From: Pseudomonadota bacterium
GTDB lineage: Bacteria; Pseudomonadota; Gammaproteobacteria; Steroidobacterales; Steroidobacteraceae
Direction: 5' to 3'
NCBI GenBank assembly: GCA_025356075.1
Contig: JANXUT010000053.1
Coordinates: 124,001-188,000, forward strand
DNA: 64,000 nucleotides
The notes beneath the pieces were generated by a model. It did not search any database and was not told the origin of the DNA. It worked only from the letters and a program-made list of their open reading frames with translations. This document shows, piece after piece, positions 18,526 to 26,919 of this stretch (within the stretch, counting starts at the first letter, position 1; the number at the start of each line of letters is the position of its first letter). The translations under genes were made by a program, and so were the position numbers.

Positions 18526-18952
18526 ATTTGTAATCGGTTCACCGGTGGCGGGAGGCTTGCAAAGCGGCTTCGGAACCGCTAAAACATCGGCCCATACGGC
18601 AGCCCTGCCGCACCAATCCCGGTCTCGAGAGTCCTTCCACCCGGCATTTGATCACCCCGAGGGAATGCTCCGAGGGACTGCTCCGCGGGAAGATTCCCGG
18701 AGGGGCATCGAGCGCCCGGAAGGGTGGTTGACTCCAGAAGCGCGCATTTTGCCGTAACGCACCCGCGCAGTCACGGTCGTATTACAAATCGACAGCGTTC
18801 GAACGGGCCCAGAGCCTGCCCTTCGCCCCCGGCACTGTCCCGGACCCACACCAGATCAAGCCCAGTATTCGATCCAAATTCGTGTCCTTTAGCCCCTATC
18901 CGACAGCCAGCTGTCAATTCCACCCGTTGTCCTTCTGAGGAGGATCCCCCGC
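18526..18952. other. Divergent rhlB / trxA intergenic region, 427 bp
   Basis: No gene is seen here. The region must hold promoters for rhlB (leftward) and trxA-rho (rightward). I find no clear -35/-10 pair: TTGACT at 18728-18733 has no good -10 partner. Two copies of a nine-base AT-rich word lie in opposite orientation, ATTTGTAAT at 18526-18534 and ATTACAAAT at 18781-18789. A weak hairpin AGCGG/CCGCT lies near 18564-18580. Confidence 0.5.
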
Positions 18953-19282
18953 GTGAGCGGTCCAAATATCATTCACACCACCGACGCGAATTTTGATCGC
19001 GACGTACTCAAGTCAGAGAAGCCCGTGCTCCTCGACTTCTGGGCCGAGTGGTGCGGCCCCTGCAAGATGATCGCGCCGATCCTCGATGAGATCGCGAACG
19101 ACTACAGCGAGCGCCTGCGCATCGCCAAGCTCAACATCGACGAGAACCCGGGAACGCCGCCGAAGTACGGCATCCGCGGGATCCCGACGTTGATCCTCTT
19201 CAAGAACGGTACCGTCGAGGCCCAGAAGGTCGGCGCGGTGTCGAAGTCGCAATTGGCGGCGTTCCTGGACAGCAACCTGTGA
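18953..19282 (+). CDS. trxA: Thioredoxin 1
   Basis: Predicted 109-residue cytoplasmic thioredoxin. Active site WCGPC at residues 33-37, preceded by 'VLLDFWAE', and the cis-proline segment '[11 protein letters not shown]'. It reduces protein disulfides using thioredoxin reductase. GTG 18953 is the start: GAGGAGG lies nine bases upstream and the length fits the family. One oddity is '[12 protein letters not shown]', where E. coli has 'NPGTAPKYGIRG'; a trivial change. The stop overlaps the first codon of the rho frame, so rho is probably coupled to it. Confidence 0.96.
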   Translation: MSGPNIIHTTDANFDRDVLKSEKPVLLDFWAEWCGPCKMIAPILDEIANDYSERLRIAKLNIDENPGTPPKYGIRGIPTLILFKNGTVEAQKVGAVSKSQLAAFLDSNL

Positions 19283-20781
19283 GGGGCTATCTAGGTAACC
19301 CGGGACGTAACCGCCCCAAGGGACAGGGACAGGGCGGTCAGGGAGGGCAGCGCGGCGGCGGCGGAGGCGGCCATCGCGGCAATGCCGACGGCAACCGTGA
19401 TCCGAACTGGCGCGGCCCCCGCGACCAGAACCAGGGCGGCCAGCAGAACGCGCCCGAGGACTTCCCGGACAGCGACGACGTTGGAATCATCTCGGCGGCG
19501 GAGCTCGAGGGCGTCCGCAAGTCGATGAGCCTGACGGAGCTCAAGAAGAAGCCGATCCACGAGCTCGTGCAGGTCTCCGAAGGCCTCGGCATCGAGAACG
19601 TCGCCCGGCAGCGCAAGCAGGACGTGATCTTCTCGCTCCTGAAGGCGCACGCCCGCAACGGCGAGGACATCTACGGCGACGGCGTGCTCGAGATCCTGCA
19701 GGACGGCTTCGGCTTCCTGCGCTCGGCCGACGGCTCCTACCTCGCCGGCCCCGACGACATCTACGTGAGCCCGAGCCAGATCCGCCGCTTCAACCTAAGG
19801 ACCGGCGACTCGATCTCGGGGCTGATCCGCCCCCCCAAGGACGGCGAACGCTATTTCGCGCTCCTGAAGGTCGGCCAGATCAACTTCGATGCCCCGGAGA
19901 GCTCGCGCAACAAGGCGCTGTTCGAGAACCTGACGCCGCTGCACCCGACCAAGCGCCTCAAGCTCGAGCGCGGCAACGGCAGCACCGAGGACATGACGGC
20001 GAGGGTCATCGACCTCTGCGCCCCGCTCGGCAAGGGCCAGCGTGGCCTGATCGTCTCGCCGCCCAAGGCCGGCAAGACGATGCTGCTGCAGAACATCGCC
20101 ACCAGCATCAGCTTCAACCACCCCGAGGTGTACCTGATCGTGCTGCTCATCGATGAGCGGCCCGAGGAAGTCACCGAGATGTCGCGCACCGTGCAGGGCG
20201 AGGTCGTCGCCTCGACCTTCGATGAGCCGGCCAGCCGCCACGTGCAGGTCGCCGAGATGGTCATCGAGAAGGCCAAGCGCCTCGTCGAGCACAAGCGCGA
20301 CGTCGTGATCCTGCTCGACTCGATCACCCGCCTCGCGCGCGCCTACAACACGGTCGTGCCGAGCTCGGGCAAGGTGCTCACCGGCGGCGTCGATGCGAAC
20401 GCGCTGCAGCGGCCGAAGCGGTTCTTCGGCGCCGCCCGCAACATCGAGGAGGGCGGCTCGCTGACGATCATCGCGACCGCGCTCATCGACACCGGTTCGC
20501 GCATGGACGATGTGATCTACGAGGAGTTCAAGGGCACCGGCAACTCCGAGATCCACCTCGACCGGCGGATCGCCGAGAAGCGCATCTACCCGGCCGTCAA
20601 CATCAATCGCTCGGGCACCCGCAAGGAAGAGCTGATCACCGATCAGGCGGAACTCCAGAAGATGTGGATCCTCAGGAAGCTCCTGCACCCGATGGACGAG
20701 CTCGCCGCGGTCGAGTTCCTGATCGACAAGATGAAGGACACGAAGACCAACGACGAGTTCTTCGGCTCCATGAAGCGCTGA
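19279..20781 (+). CDS. rho: Transcription termination factor Rho with glycine-rich N-terminal extension
   Basis: Predicted hexameric RNA-dependent ATPase that ends transcripts. From '[15 protein letters not shown]' (residue 83) on, the sequence follows E. coli Rho closely: N-terminal RNA-binding fold ('[17 protein letters not shown]'), Walker A 'PPKAGKTM' (261-268), '[13 protein letters not shown]', the Q-loop '[11 protein letters not shown]' and '[13 protein letters not shown]' at the end. Upstream, the open frame adds 82 residues rich in Gly, Gln, Asn and Arg, likely disordered. I use GTG 19279, which overlaps the trxA stop; ATG 19525 would give the classical 418-residue form. Codon composition in the extension is like the rest, so I favour the long form. 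Confidence 0.95.
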   Translation: MRGYLGNPGRNRPKGQGQGGQGGQRGGGGGGHRGNADGNRDPNWRGPRDQNQGGQQNAPEDFPDSDDVGIISAAELEGVRKSMSLTELKKKPIHELVQVSEGLGIENVARQRKQDVIFSLLKAHARNGEDIYGDGVLEILQDGFGFLRSADGSYLAGPDDIYVSPSQIRRFNLRTGDSISGLIRPPKDGERYFALLKVGQINFDAPESSRNKALFENLTPLHPTKRLKLERGNGSTEDMTARVIDLCAPLGKGQRGLIVSPPKAGKTMLLQNIATSISFNHPEVYLIVLLIDERPEEVTEMSRTVQGEVVASTFDEPASRHVQVAEMVIEKAKRLVEHKRDVVILLDSITRLARAYNTVVPSSGKVLTGGVDANALQRPKRFFGAARNIEEGGSLTIIATALIDTGSRMDDVIYEEFKGTGNSEIHLDRRIAEKRIYPAVNINRSGTRKEELITDQAELQKMWILRKLLHPMDELAAVEFLIDKMKDTKTNDEFFGSMKR

Positions 20782-20786
20782 GGCGC

Positions 20787-21437
20787 GTGAGCCCGAAGGC
20801 GGGGAGCGCGGAGTTGAAGGCGGAGGCGGCACTGGCCGCCGTCTGTCCGCGCCTCGCCGCCGCGATCGAGATCATCGGGCCGTGCACGTTGAAGCCCGGT
20901 CGGGGCTCCCCGTACGAGTCGCTCCTCTCGGCGATCGCCCACCAGCAGGTGCACGGCGCTGCCGCACTGGCGATCCTCGGGCGAATGAAGGCGATCTATC
21001 CGGGCAGGCGCTATCCGGCGCCGGAGGAACTCATCGCGACGCCCGACGCGGCACTTCGCGCGGCGGGGCTATCCCGCTCGAAGGTCGCGGCGATGAAGGA
21101 TGTCGCCGCGCGCACGCTCGATGGCACCGTCCTCGACCGCCGCCGGATGATGCGCCTGAGCGACGAGGCCGTCATCGCGCGACTCATCGCGGTGCGCGGC
21201 GTCGGGCAGTGGACTGCCGAGATGCTGCTGATGTTCACGTTGAACCGCCCCGACATCCTCCCCGTCGGGGATTTCGGCATCCGCTACGGCTTCAAGATGC
21301 TGTACGGCAAGCGCGCGGAGCCGAAGCCGAAGTGGCTCGCCGCCTACGGGGAGCGCTGGGCGCCCCACCGCACGACGGCGAGCTGGTACCTGTGGCGTTA
21401 CCTCGACTACGCACGCGCCGAACGCAAGAGCCGCTGA
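20787..21437 (+). CDS. DNA-3-methyladenine glycosylase II (AlkA-like, HhH-GPD)
   Basis: Predicted 216-residue base-excision repair enzyme. It contains the helix-hairpin-helix-GPD signature: 'LIAVRGVGQWTAEMLLMF' followed by the catalytic aspartate in 'LPVGDFGIRYG', and earlier 'ESLLSAIAHQQV', the AlkA-type substrate-pocket helix. It removes alkylated purines from DNA. It lacks the N-terminal domain of E. coli AlkA, as is common for short members. GTG 20787 is six bases after rho; a TTG at 20814 with GGGGAG upstream is an alternative start. Convergent with the Spy-like gene. Confidence 0.87.
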   Translation: MSPKAGSAELKAEAALAAVCPRLAAAIEIIGPCTLKPGRGSPYESLLSAIAHQQVHGAAALAILGRMKAIYPGRRYPAPEELIATPDAALRAAGLSRSKVAAMKDVAARTLDGTVLDRRRMMRLSDEAVIARLIAVRGVGQWTAEMLLMFTLNRPDILPVGDFGIRYGFKMLYGKRAEPKPKWLAAYGERWAPHRTTASWYLWRYLDYARAERKSR

Positions 21438-21452
21438 GGCGCGCAGGAGCGG

Positions 21453-22031
21453 TCAGTCCTCGCTACCGCCATCGCCGCCACCGGCGCCGTGATCGGGACC
21501 TTGATCGGGACCGTGATCGCCAGGATCCCGGCCCCCCTTGCCGTGCCACCCGTGCGGCCGGCTCTCGAGCTCGGTGAGCTTCTGCTTCTGGTCGGCGTTC
21601 AGGACCGCGAACACCTGCGAGCGGACGCGGCTGCCCTGCAGCACCAGCTGGGCGGCGAGCTCGCTCGCCGACTGGCTCACGTTGCTGACGACGGTCTGGT
21701 AGCTCGGGTCGTCCGGGCGCGTCCGGGCGAGGAGTTCGAAGTTCGTGCGCATCTGCAGGTGCAGCTGCTCGAAGCCGGGCTTGGCCTGCTCGAGGACTCC
21801 GCGGATCTCAGCCTGCTGGTCGGCGCTCAGGCCAAGCTCCTTGGCGAGGTGCGGCAGTGCGCCCGGCGGCAGCATGCCCGGCACCGTGAGTCCGGGTCCC
21901 GGCGGCGGTCCGCGATGCGCGTGCGCCAGGTCGGGCGGCGGCGGGTTGGCCTGGGTGGCGATGGCGGCGCCGGCCAGGAGAGCGACGGCCGCGAGGCCGC
22001 CGAGCATTGTCACGAAGCGTTTGCGGTCCAT
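21453..22031 (-). CDS. Spy/CpxP-like periplasmic stress protein
   Basis: Predicted 192-residue exported protein. ATG 22031 has GAGGAGAG upstream and starts a signal peptide ('VALLAGAAIATQA'). The mature part is helical with 'LGLSADQQAEIRGVLEQ' and 'VLNADQKQKLTELE', the LTxxQ-type repeats of the Spy/CpxP/CnrX family. These are periplasmic chaperones or metal sensors under Cpx control. The tail is rich in Gly, Asp and His ('GDHGPDQGPDHG'), a possible metal-binding segment. It is divergent from the CpxRA-like pair across a 159-bp gap, the same arrangement as cpxP and cpxRA in E. coli, which supports the call. Confidence 0.78.
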   Translation of the reverse strand: MDRKRFVTMLGGLAAVALLAGAAIATQANPPPPDLAHAHRGPPPGPGLTVPGMLPPGALPHLAKELGLSADQQAEIRGVLEQAKPGFEQLHLQMRTNFELLARTRPDDPSYQTVVSNVSQSASELAAQLVLQGSRVRSQVFAVLNADQKQKLTELESRPHGWHGKGGRDPGDHGPDQGPDHGAGGGDGGSED

Positions 22032-22113
22032 CGTCTCTCCTCGGAACCCCGGGGGGTGGGTTCTGGCAGGCGGTGAGCCTGCCGCATCGGCGGGCGTCCT
22101 GCTGCCGGCGCTC

Positions 22114-22141
22114 GGCAAAGTCGCGGCAAAGAATCGTCAAG
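22114..22141. promoter_or_regulatory. Candidate response-regulator operator (three repeats, 11-bp period)
   Basis: GGCAAA at 22114-22119 and 22125-22130, then GTCAAG at 22136-22141, are spaced exactly 11 bases apart, one helical turn. E. coli CpxR binds GTAAA-N(4-8)-GTAAA; here GCAAA-N6-GCAAA fits that layout. It sits between the divergent Spy-like gene and the CpxR-like gene, so autoregulation is likely. Inference from pattern and position. Confidence 0.4.
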
Positions 22142-22190
22142 GGGCGCCTGAGGCGTGACAGTCGGCCCGCCCGGGGCTCACCATTCGCGG

Positions 22191-22922
22191 ATGAGAGAGA
22201 GCGCCAATGCACCCCGCGTGCTGCTGGTCGACGACGACCAGGAGCTCACCTCGATGCTCCAGGAGTACCTGGGGCGCGAGGGCTTTGAAGTCACGACCTC
22301 TCACGATGGCAGCGAAGCGCTCGAGCGGCTGACGAAAGCCCGGCTCGACCCACCGCCGGACCTCGTCGTCCTCGATGTGATGCTGCCGGGCAGGAGCGGC
22401 CTCGACGTGCTGAGAGCCCTGCGGGGCAGCGAGGCGCCGCCACCGGTGCTGATGCTCACCGCGCGCGGCGATGACGTCGATCGGATCGTCGGGCTCGAGC
22501 TCGGCGCCGACGACTACCTGCCGAAGCCCTTCAACCCGCGCGAGCTCGTGGCGCGGATCCGCGCCGTGCTGCGCCGGGCGAGCGATCGGAGCGTGCCGCG
22601 CGAGCCGCTCCTGCTCGGATCGCTCAAGCTCGACCCGGCGCGGCATCGCGCGACCGTGCGCGGCCAGGCGGTTGAGCTCACCGGAGCTGAGTTCCGGGTG
22701 CTCGAGGTGCTCTTGCGCGCCGCCGGGAGGGTGGTCAGCCGCGAGCAGCTGACCGAGCAGGCGCTCGGCCGCAAGCTCGAGCTTTACGATCGCAGCGTCG
22801 ATACCCACGTCAGCAACCTGCGCCGCAAGCTCAACCTCGCCGAGAGCGACGACCCGCAGATCCGCGGCATCCGCGGCGCCGGCTACCTGCTGACGCGCCC
22901 GGGCGCGGAAGGCTCGGCATGA
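22191..22922 (+). CDS. OmpR/CpxR-family response regulator
   Basis: Predicted 243-residue DNA-binding response regulator. Receiver domain residues about 9-125: acidic pocket 'VDDD' (14-16), phospho-acceptor D62 in 'VVLDVMLPGRSG', 'MLTARGD' and the lysine of 'LPKPF'. A winged-helix domain follows ('VELTGAEFRVLEVLL', 'RSVDTHVSNLRRKL', 'IRGIRGAGYLL'), which places it in the OmpR group and closest to CpxR. Start ATG 22191 is chosen because the receiver begins nine residues later; a GTG at 22155 is in frame. Its stop overlaps the kinase start (ATGA). Likely controls the divergent Spy-like gene. Confidence 0.9.
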   Translation: MRESANAPRVLLVDDDQELTSMLQEYLGREGFEVTTSHDGSEALERLTKARLDPPPDLVVLDVMLPGRSGLDVLRALRGSEAPPPVLMLTARGDDVDRIVGLELGADDYLPKPFNPRELVARIRAVLRRASDRSVPREPLLLGSLKLDPARHRATVRGQAVELTGAEFRVLEVLLRAAGRVVSREQLTEQALGRKLELYDRSVDTHVSNLRRKLNLAESDDPQIRGIRGAGYLLTRPGAEGSA

Positions 22923-24268
22923 ACTCCCTGTACACGCGAATCTTCCTGTCGTTCTGGGCGGTGCTCGTGCTCGTCGTGGCGGGCGCCGTCGGCGTCACCT
23001 GGCTCGTGCTCGCCGAGCGCGGCGATGAGATGCCGCGCGCCTCGGTCGAGCTCATCCAGGGCGCGGCGCTCGCGCTTCGGGACGGCGGCGAGAGCGGCCT
23101 CATGTCCTGGCTCGTCAGCACCCGTTCGAGGCGGCCGGGCCTGCGCGTGCTCGCGGTGAACGAGGCGGGCCGCGAGCTCCTTGGCCGCTCGCTGCCGCCG
23201 TGGGTGTCGCGACCGCCCCTGAGCGACGTGCCCGCGGCCGCGGTGCTGCCGGTGATTCCCTCGCGGCCGGTGCCACAGATCGTCGCGCCCGACGGGCGCC
23301 ACTACGGCCTCATCGTGCTGCCGCCGAAGCGTGAGTACGGGATGCTGGGCCTTCCCGAAACGCGCCTCGCCGTGCTCCTGCTCGCGCTCGCGGCGACCGG
23401 CGTCGCAAGCTGGGCGCTGACCCGCTCGATCAGTCGTCCGGTGCGTGCGCTCGGCGCCGCGACCCGGGACCTCGCGCGCGGCAACCTCGACATCCAGCTC
23501 GACCCCGCCGTGAGCGCGCGGCGCGATGAGCTCGGTACGCTCGGCCGTGACTTCGATGCGATGGCGCTCAGGCTCCGCGACCTCCTGAAGGGCCGCGAGC
23601 AGCTGCTGCGCGACGTCTCGCACGAGTTGAGGTCACCGCTCGCGCGCATGCGCGTCGCGGTTGGGCTCGCGCGGCAGCCGGGCAGCGACGTCGCCCGGCA
23701 GACCGAGCGGATCGAGGGCGAGATCGAGCGCCTCGACCGGCTCATCGGGCAGGTGCTGAACCTCTCGCGCCTCGATGCCCAGACCGGCACCTCGTTCGAG
23801 GAGGAGGTCGACCTCGTCGAGCTCATGGACGGCATCGCCCGGGACGCCGCGTTCGAGGCGCAGGCCCGTCAGGTCGAGGTGCGCTGGGAGCCGCCGCGCG
23901 AGCCGCATATCGTCCGTGGCAACACGGCGCTGCTCGCCAGCGCCGTCGAGAACGTCGTGCGCAACGCCGTCTCCTACACCGCGCCCTCGAGCACGGTGCG
24001 GCTCTCGCTCGAGAGGACCGGAGATCTCCAAAGGATCGCCGTCAGCGACCAGGGCCCCGGCGTGCCCGAGGCCGAGCTTGAGCGGATCTTCGAGCCCTTC
24101 CACCGCGTCGCCGAGTCCCGTGCCCGCGACAGCGGCGGGGACGGCATTGGGCTGGCGATCACCGCACGGGTCATGGCGGCCCACCGGGGTACTGCGACGG
24201 CCGAGAACGCGCTTGGGGGCGGGCTCCTCGTCTCCCTGACAGTACCGGGGCTCGAGCGCGCCGCCTGA
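22919..24268 (+). CDS. CpxA-like sensor histidine kinase
   Basis: Predicted 449-residue inner-membrane kinase. Two membrane helices (about 10-32 and 149-168) enclose a periplasmic sensor domain of roughly 115 residues. A HAMP linker (168-223) leads to the dimerisation helix with the phospho-acceptor H235 in 'DVSHELRSPLARM', as in CpxA. The ATP-binding domain carries an N-box 'ENVVRNAVSY', G1 'VSDQGPGVPEAE', F-box 'FEPFHRV' and G2 'GGDGIGLAI'. It forms an operon with the response regulator (four-base overlap). The stimulus is likely envelope stress, inferred from relatives and from the Spy-like neighbour. Confidence 0.9.
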   Translation: MNSLYTRIFLSFWAVLVLVVAGAVGVTWLVLAERGDEMPRASVELIQGAALALRDGGESGLMSWLVSTRSRRPGLRVLAVNEAGRELLGRSLPPWVSRPPLSDVPAAAVLPVIPSRPVPQIVAPDGRHYGLIVLPPKREYGMLGLPETRLAVLLLALAATGVASWALTRSISRPVRALGAATRDLARGNLDIQLDPAVSARRDELGTLGRDFDAMALRLRDLLKGREQLLRDVSHELRSPLARMRVAVGLARQPGSDVARQTERIEGEIERLDRLIGQVLNLSRLDAQTGTSFEEEVDLVELMDGIARDAAFEAQARQVEVRWEPPREPHIVRGNTALLASAVENVVRNAVSYTAPSSTVRLSLERTGDLQRIAVSDQGPGVPEAELERIFEPFHRVAESRARDSGGDGIGLAITARVMAAHRGTATAENALGGGLLVSLTVPGLERAA

Positions 24269-24299
24269 CCCGAGCCACTCGGTCCGGAAGTCTCCCCAC

Positions 24300-24338
24300 G
24301 CGCGCATGTTGTAGTAAAACAACAACAAATTTGCGCGC
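24300..24338. promoter_or_regulatory. Nested inverted repeat upstream of the TonB receptor gene
   Basis: Outer arms GCGCGCA (24300-24306) and TGCGCGC (24332-24338) enclose a smaller inverted repeat TGTTGT (24307-24312) / ACAACA (24319-24324). The spacing and the lack of a following T-run argue against a terminator. It overlaps the candidate -35 box, as an operator for the receptor gene would. Confidence 0.35.
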
Positions 24339-24359
24339 TGGCACCGGATTATGGATACT
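24331..24359 (+). promoter_or_regulatory. Candidate promoter of the TonB receptor gene
   Basis: TTGCGC (24331-24336), a 17-base spacer and GATACT (24354-24359, four of six matches to -10). The transcript would have a leader of about 60 bases before ATG 24427. Confidence 0.35.
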
Positions 24360-24426
24360 CTTGCGCCTTCGGTGCCGAATTCGCAACACGCGAATTGGGC
24401 TCGGTCTTACTTGAGGGGATCCTTAA

Positions 24427-26814
24427 ATGAACATGCCTCGCAGTCTCAGCACTGTCGGCCTCGCCGTAGCCGCCGTCCTCGCGACCTCCGCCGCCCGCGC
24501 GGCCGACGCGCCGCCCGTGACCACGCTCGAGGAAGTGGTCGTCACCGCGCAGAAGCGCACGACCTCGCTGCAGGACGTGCCGTTCTCGGTCTCGGCGACC
24601 TCCGAGCAGCAGATTCGCAACTCCGGCAGCTCCAACATCGTCGACCTCGCGCGCAACGTCGCGGGCCTGACCATCGCCGACCTCGGCCCCGGCCAGAGCC
24701 AGATCGCGATTCGTGGCATCAGCTCGGGGCAAGTCATCCGTGACCAGCCGGGCGTGAAGGAGCAGGTCGGCATCTACCTCGACGAGTCGCCGATCTCGGT
24801 CGCGCTCTTTACGCCCGACCTCGAGCTCTTTGACCTCGAGCGCTTCGAAGTGCTGCGCGGGCCCCAGGGCACGCTGTTCGGCTCCGGCTCCTCCGCTGGC
24901 ACGCTGCGTTACATCACCACGCAGCCGAAGCTCGGTGTGTTCGAGGGTATCGCCGACGCCTCGCTCGAGGAGGTCAAGGGCGGCACCGACGGCGGCAGCA
25001 TCCGCGGCGCGGTCAACCTGCCGGTAGGCGACACCGCGGCGGTGCGCTTCGTTGGCTACCAGCACCACCTGCCGGGCTTCATCGATGCGATCCAGCCCGA
25101 TGGCAGCGTCATCAAGGGCGTCAACGATGGCGACCGCGCGGGATTTCGCCTGTCGATGCTGTGGAAGCCGACCGAGCGGCTGTCGATCACGCCGCGCGTC
25201 GTTTACCAGAGCCTGCAGACCAACGGCTTCCCGCGGCAGGACGTGTACAACATCCTCGGCAATCCGTACATGACGACGCAGCCGGCGGTCACCATCGGCG
25301 ATCGCCAGCAGTACACGCAGCTGCGCGAGGGCATGTCGGATGACTTCATGCTCACGGACCTCAAGCTCGACTACGATTTCGGCCCGGCGACGCTGACCTC
25401 CATCAGCTCGTACACGCATCGCCACGTGACCGTCCTGCGCGATGCGACGCAGCTGACCGGCAGCGTCACTTACCAGATCTTCGGCGTGGTCCCGCAGGTC
25501 CGCACGGATTCGCCGCTCTTTGACCGCACGCACCTCAACGTCATTTCGCAGGAACTGCGCGTCGGCTCCAACGGCACCAACACGATCGACTGGCTGGCGG
25601 GCGGATTCTTCCAGCACGTCAATCGCCACTACGGCCAGGACTTGCCGACCGCCGGCTACGATGCGCTGATCGGCGTGCTGGGCTCGGCCGTGAATGCGCC
25701 GCCCGACACCCCGTTCTACTCGGACATCGTCTACTCGGAAAAGCAGTACGCGCTGTTCGGCGAGGCGACCTGGCACATGACCGACCAGTGGGGCCTGACC
25801 GGTGGCCTGCGCTACTACAAGTTCGACGAGAACCGTGTCCTCAACTTCGGTGGCGTCTTCGCCGACGTGCGCGTCAATGTGCCGGCCTCGGTGAGCTCGG
25901 ACGGCGTATCGCCCCGGCTCATCCTTAGCTACAAGGCGAGCGAAGAGGCGCAGTTCAACATCCAGGCGTCGAAGGGCTTCCGCCTCGGCGGCATCAACGA
26001 CCCGATCAACACCGGCATCCCGGGCTGCACGAGCTCGCCCTACGGCAACCTGACGAGCTGGAAGGATGAGACGACCTGGAACTACGAGATGGGCACGAAG
26101 CTCCAGTTCCTCGATCGCCGGCTCACGCTGAACGTCGCGGCGTTCTACGCCGACATCAAGGACCTGCAGGCGACCGTGACGGTCGCCGCCTGCTCCTCGC
26201 GTCTGGTCGTGAACGTTCCCAAGGCGCGCAGCGCCGGCATCGAGGCCGAGCTCTTCGCCAAGCCGAACCAGACGTGGGATTTCGGTCTGTCGGCGACCTA
26301 CGTGGACGCGAAGTTGACGTCCTCCGTGACGGACGCGGCCGGCAACTCGCTCGGCGGCCTGCAGTCAGGCAACCAGCTGCCGACGGCGCCGAAGTTCCAG
26401 GGCGTTGGCAGCGTCGGCTTCACGCTGCCGCTGACCGACAAGCGGGACTTCTTCTCGGTCCTCACCGTCCAGTACGTCGGCTCCTCGTACTCGCAGTTCG
26501 AGAACGAGCAGCCCGGCTTCGGGCAGGTGCGCAGCGACACGACCACGTATCCGAACGCGGCGGGGCTCTTCCAGTACGGCGGCGTGCCGGCCTCGACCGT
26601 GATCAATTTCGATCCCAAGCTCGCCTCGTACTCGCTCGGCAACATCCGCGCCGGTGTACGCACCGACCGGTGGGAACTGGCCGGCTACGTCAGCAACATC
26701 TGGGACACGAACGCGAACCTGGCGATCGACTACGAGCGCGGCCGGCGCGCACGCGTCGCCTTCCTGACCAACCAGCCGCGCACGATCGGAATCAGCGCGC
26801 AGTACAAGTTCTAA
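24427..26814 (+). CDS. TonB-dependent outer-membrane receptor
   Basis: Predicted 795-residue receptor. A signal peptide (ending 'SAARAAD') is followed by the TonB box-like 'TLEEVVVTAQKR', a plug domain ('VPFSVSATSEQQI', 'QIAIRGISSGQ', 'VLRGPQGTLFGSGSSAGTLRYIT') and a long beta-barrel ending 'RTIGISAQYKF' with the usual terminal Phe. Such receptors take up siderophores, cobalamin, sugars or other large molecules with energy from TonB. The 'VTAQKR' class is abundant in Steroidobacter- and Caulobacter-like bacteria and its substrates are mostly unknown. ATG 24427 follows GAGGGGA. No uptake enzyme is adjacent, and an intrinsic terminator follows, so it is a single-gene unit. Confidence 0.93.
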   Translation: MNMPRSLSTVGLAVAAVLATSAARAADAPPVTTLEEVVVTAQKRTTSLQDVPFSVSATSEQQIRNSGSSNIVDLARNVAGLTIADLGPGQSQIAIRGISSGQVIRDQPGVKEQVGIYLDESPISVALFTPDLELFDLERFEVLRGPQGTLFGSGSSAGTLRYITTQPKLGVFEGIADASLEEVKGGTDGGSIRGAVNLPVGDTAAVRFVGYQHHLPGFIDAIQPDGSVIKGVNDGDRAGFRLSMLWKPTERLSITPRVVYQSLQTNGFPRQDVYNILGNPYMTTQPAVTIGDRQQYTQLREGMSDDFMLTDLKLDYDFGPATLTSISSYTHRHVTVLRDATQLTGSVTYQIFGVVPQVRTDSPLFDRTHLNVISQELRVGSNGTNTIDWLAGGFFQHVNRHYGQDLPTAGYDALIGVLGSAVNAPPDTPFYSDIVYSEKQYALFGEATWHMTDQWGLTGGLRYYKFDENRVLNFGGVFADVRVNVPASVSSDGVSPRLILSYKASEEAQFNIQASKGFRLGGINDPINTGIPGCTSSPYGNLTSWKDETTWNYEMGTKLQFLDRRLTLNVAAFYADIKDLQATVTVAACSSRLVVNVPKARSAGIEAELFAKPNQTWDFGLSATYVDAKLTSSVTDAAGNSLGGLQSGNQLPTAPKFQGVGSVGFTLPLTDKRDFFSVLTVQYVGSSYSQFENEQPGFGQVRSDTTTYPNAAGLFQYGGVPASTVINFDPKLASYSLGNIRAGVRTDRWELAGYVSNIWDTNANLAIDYERGRRARVAFLTNQPRTIGISAQYKF

Positions 26815-26866
26815 GGGGCCGGAGGGGCGGCGCCGCGAAAGCGGCCACCGCGATGGGGGAGAAACC

Positions 26867-26903
26867 GGCGGCCGGGGCGTAACTGCCCCGGCCGTCGTCT
26901 TTT
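26867..26903 (+). terminator. Rho-independent terminator after the TonB receptor gene
   Basis: Stem arms 26867-26878 and 26885-26896 pair almost perfectly (core GGCCGGGGC / GCCCCGGCC), loop of six bases, followed by GTCTTTT. It lies 52 bp after the receptor stop and before the convergent methyltransferase gene. It may also slow transcription from the other side, but the T-run favours the + strand. Confidence 0.8.
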
Positions 26904-26919
26904 GGGGTCGTCCGGCGGG

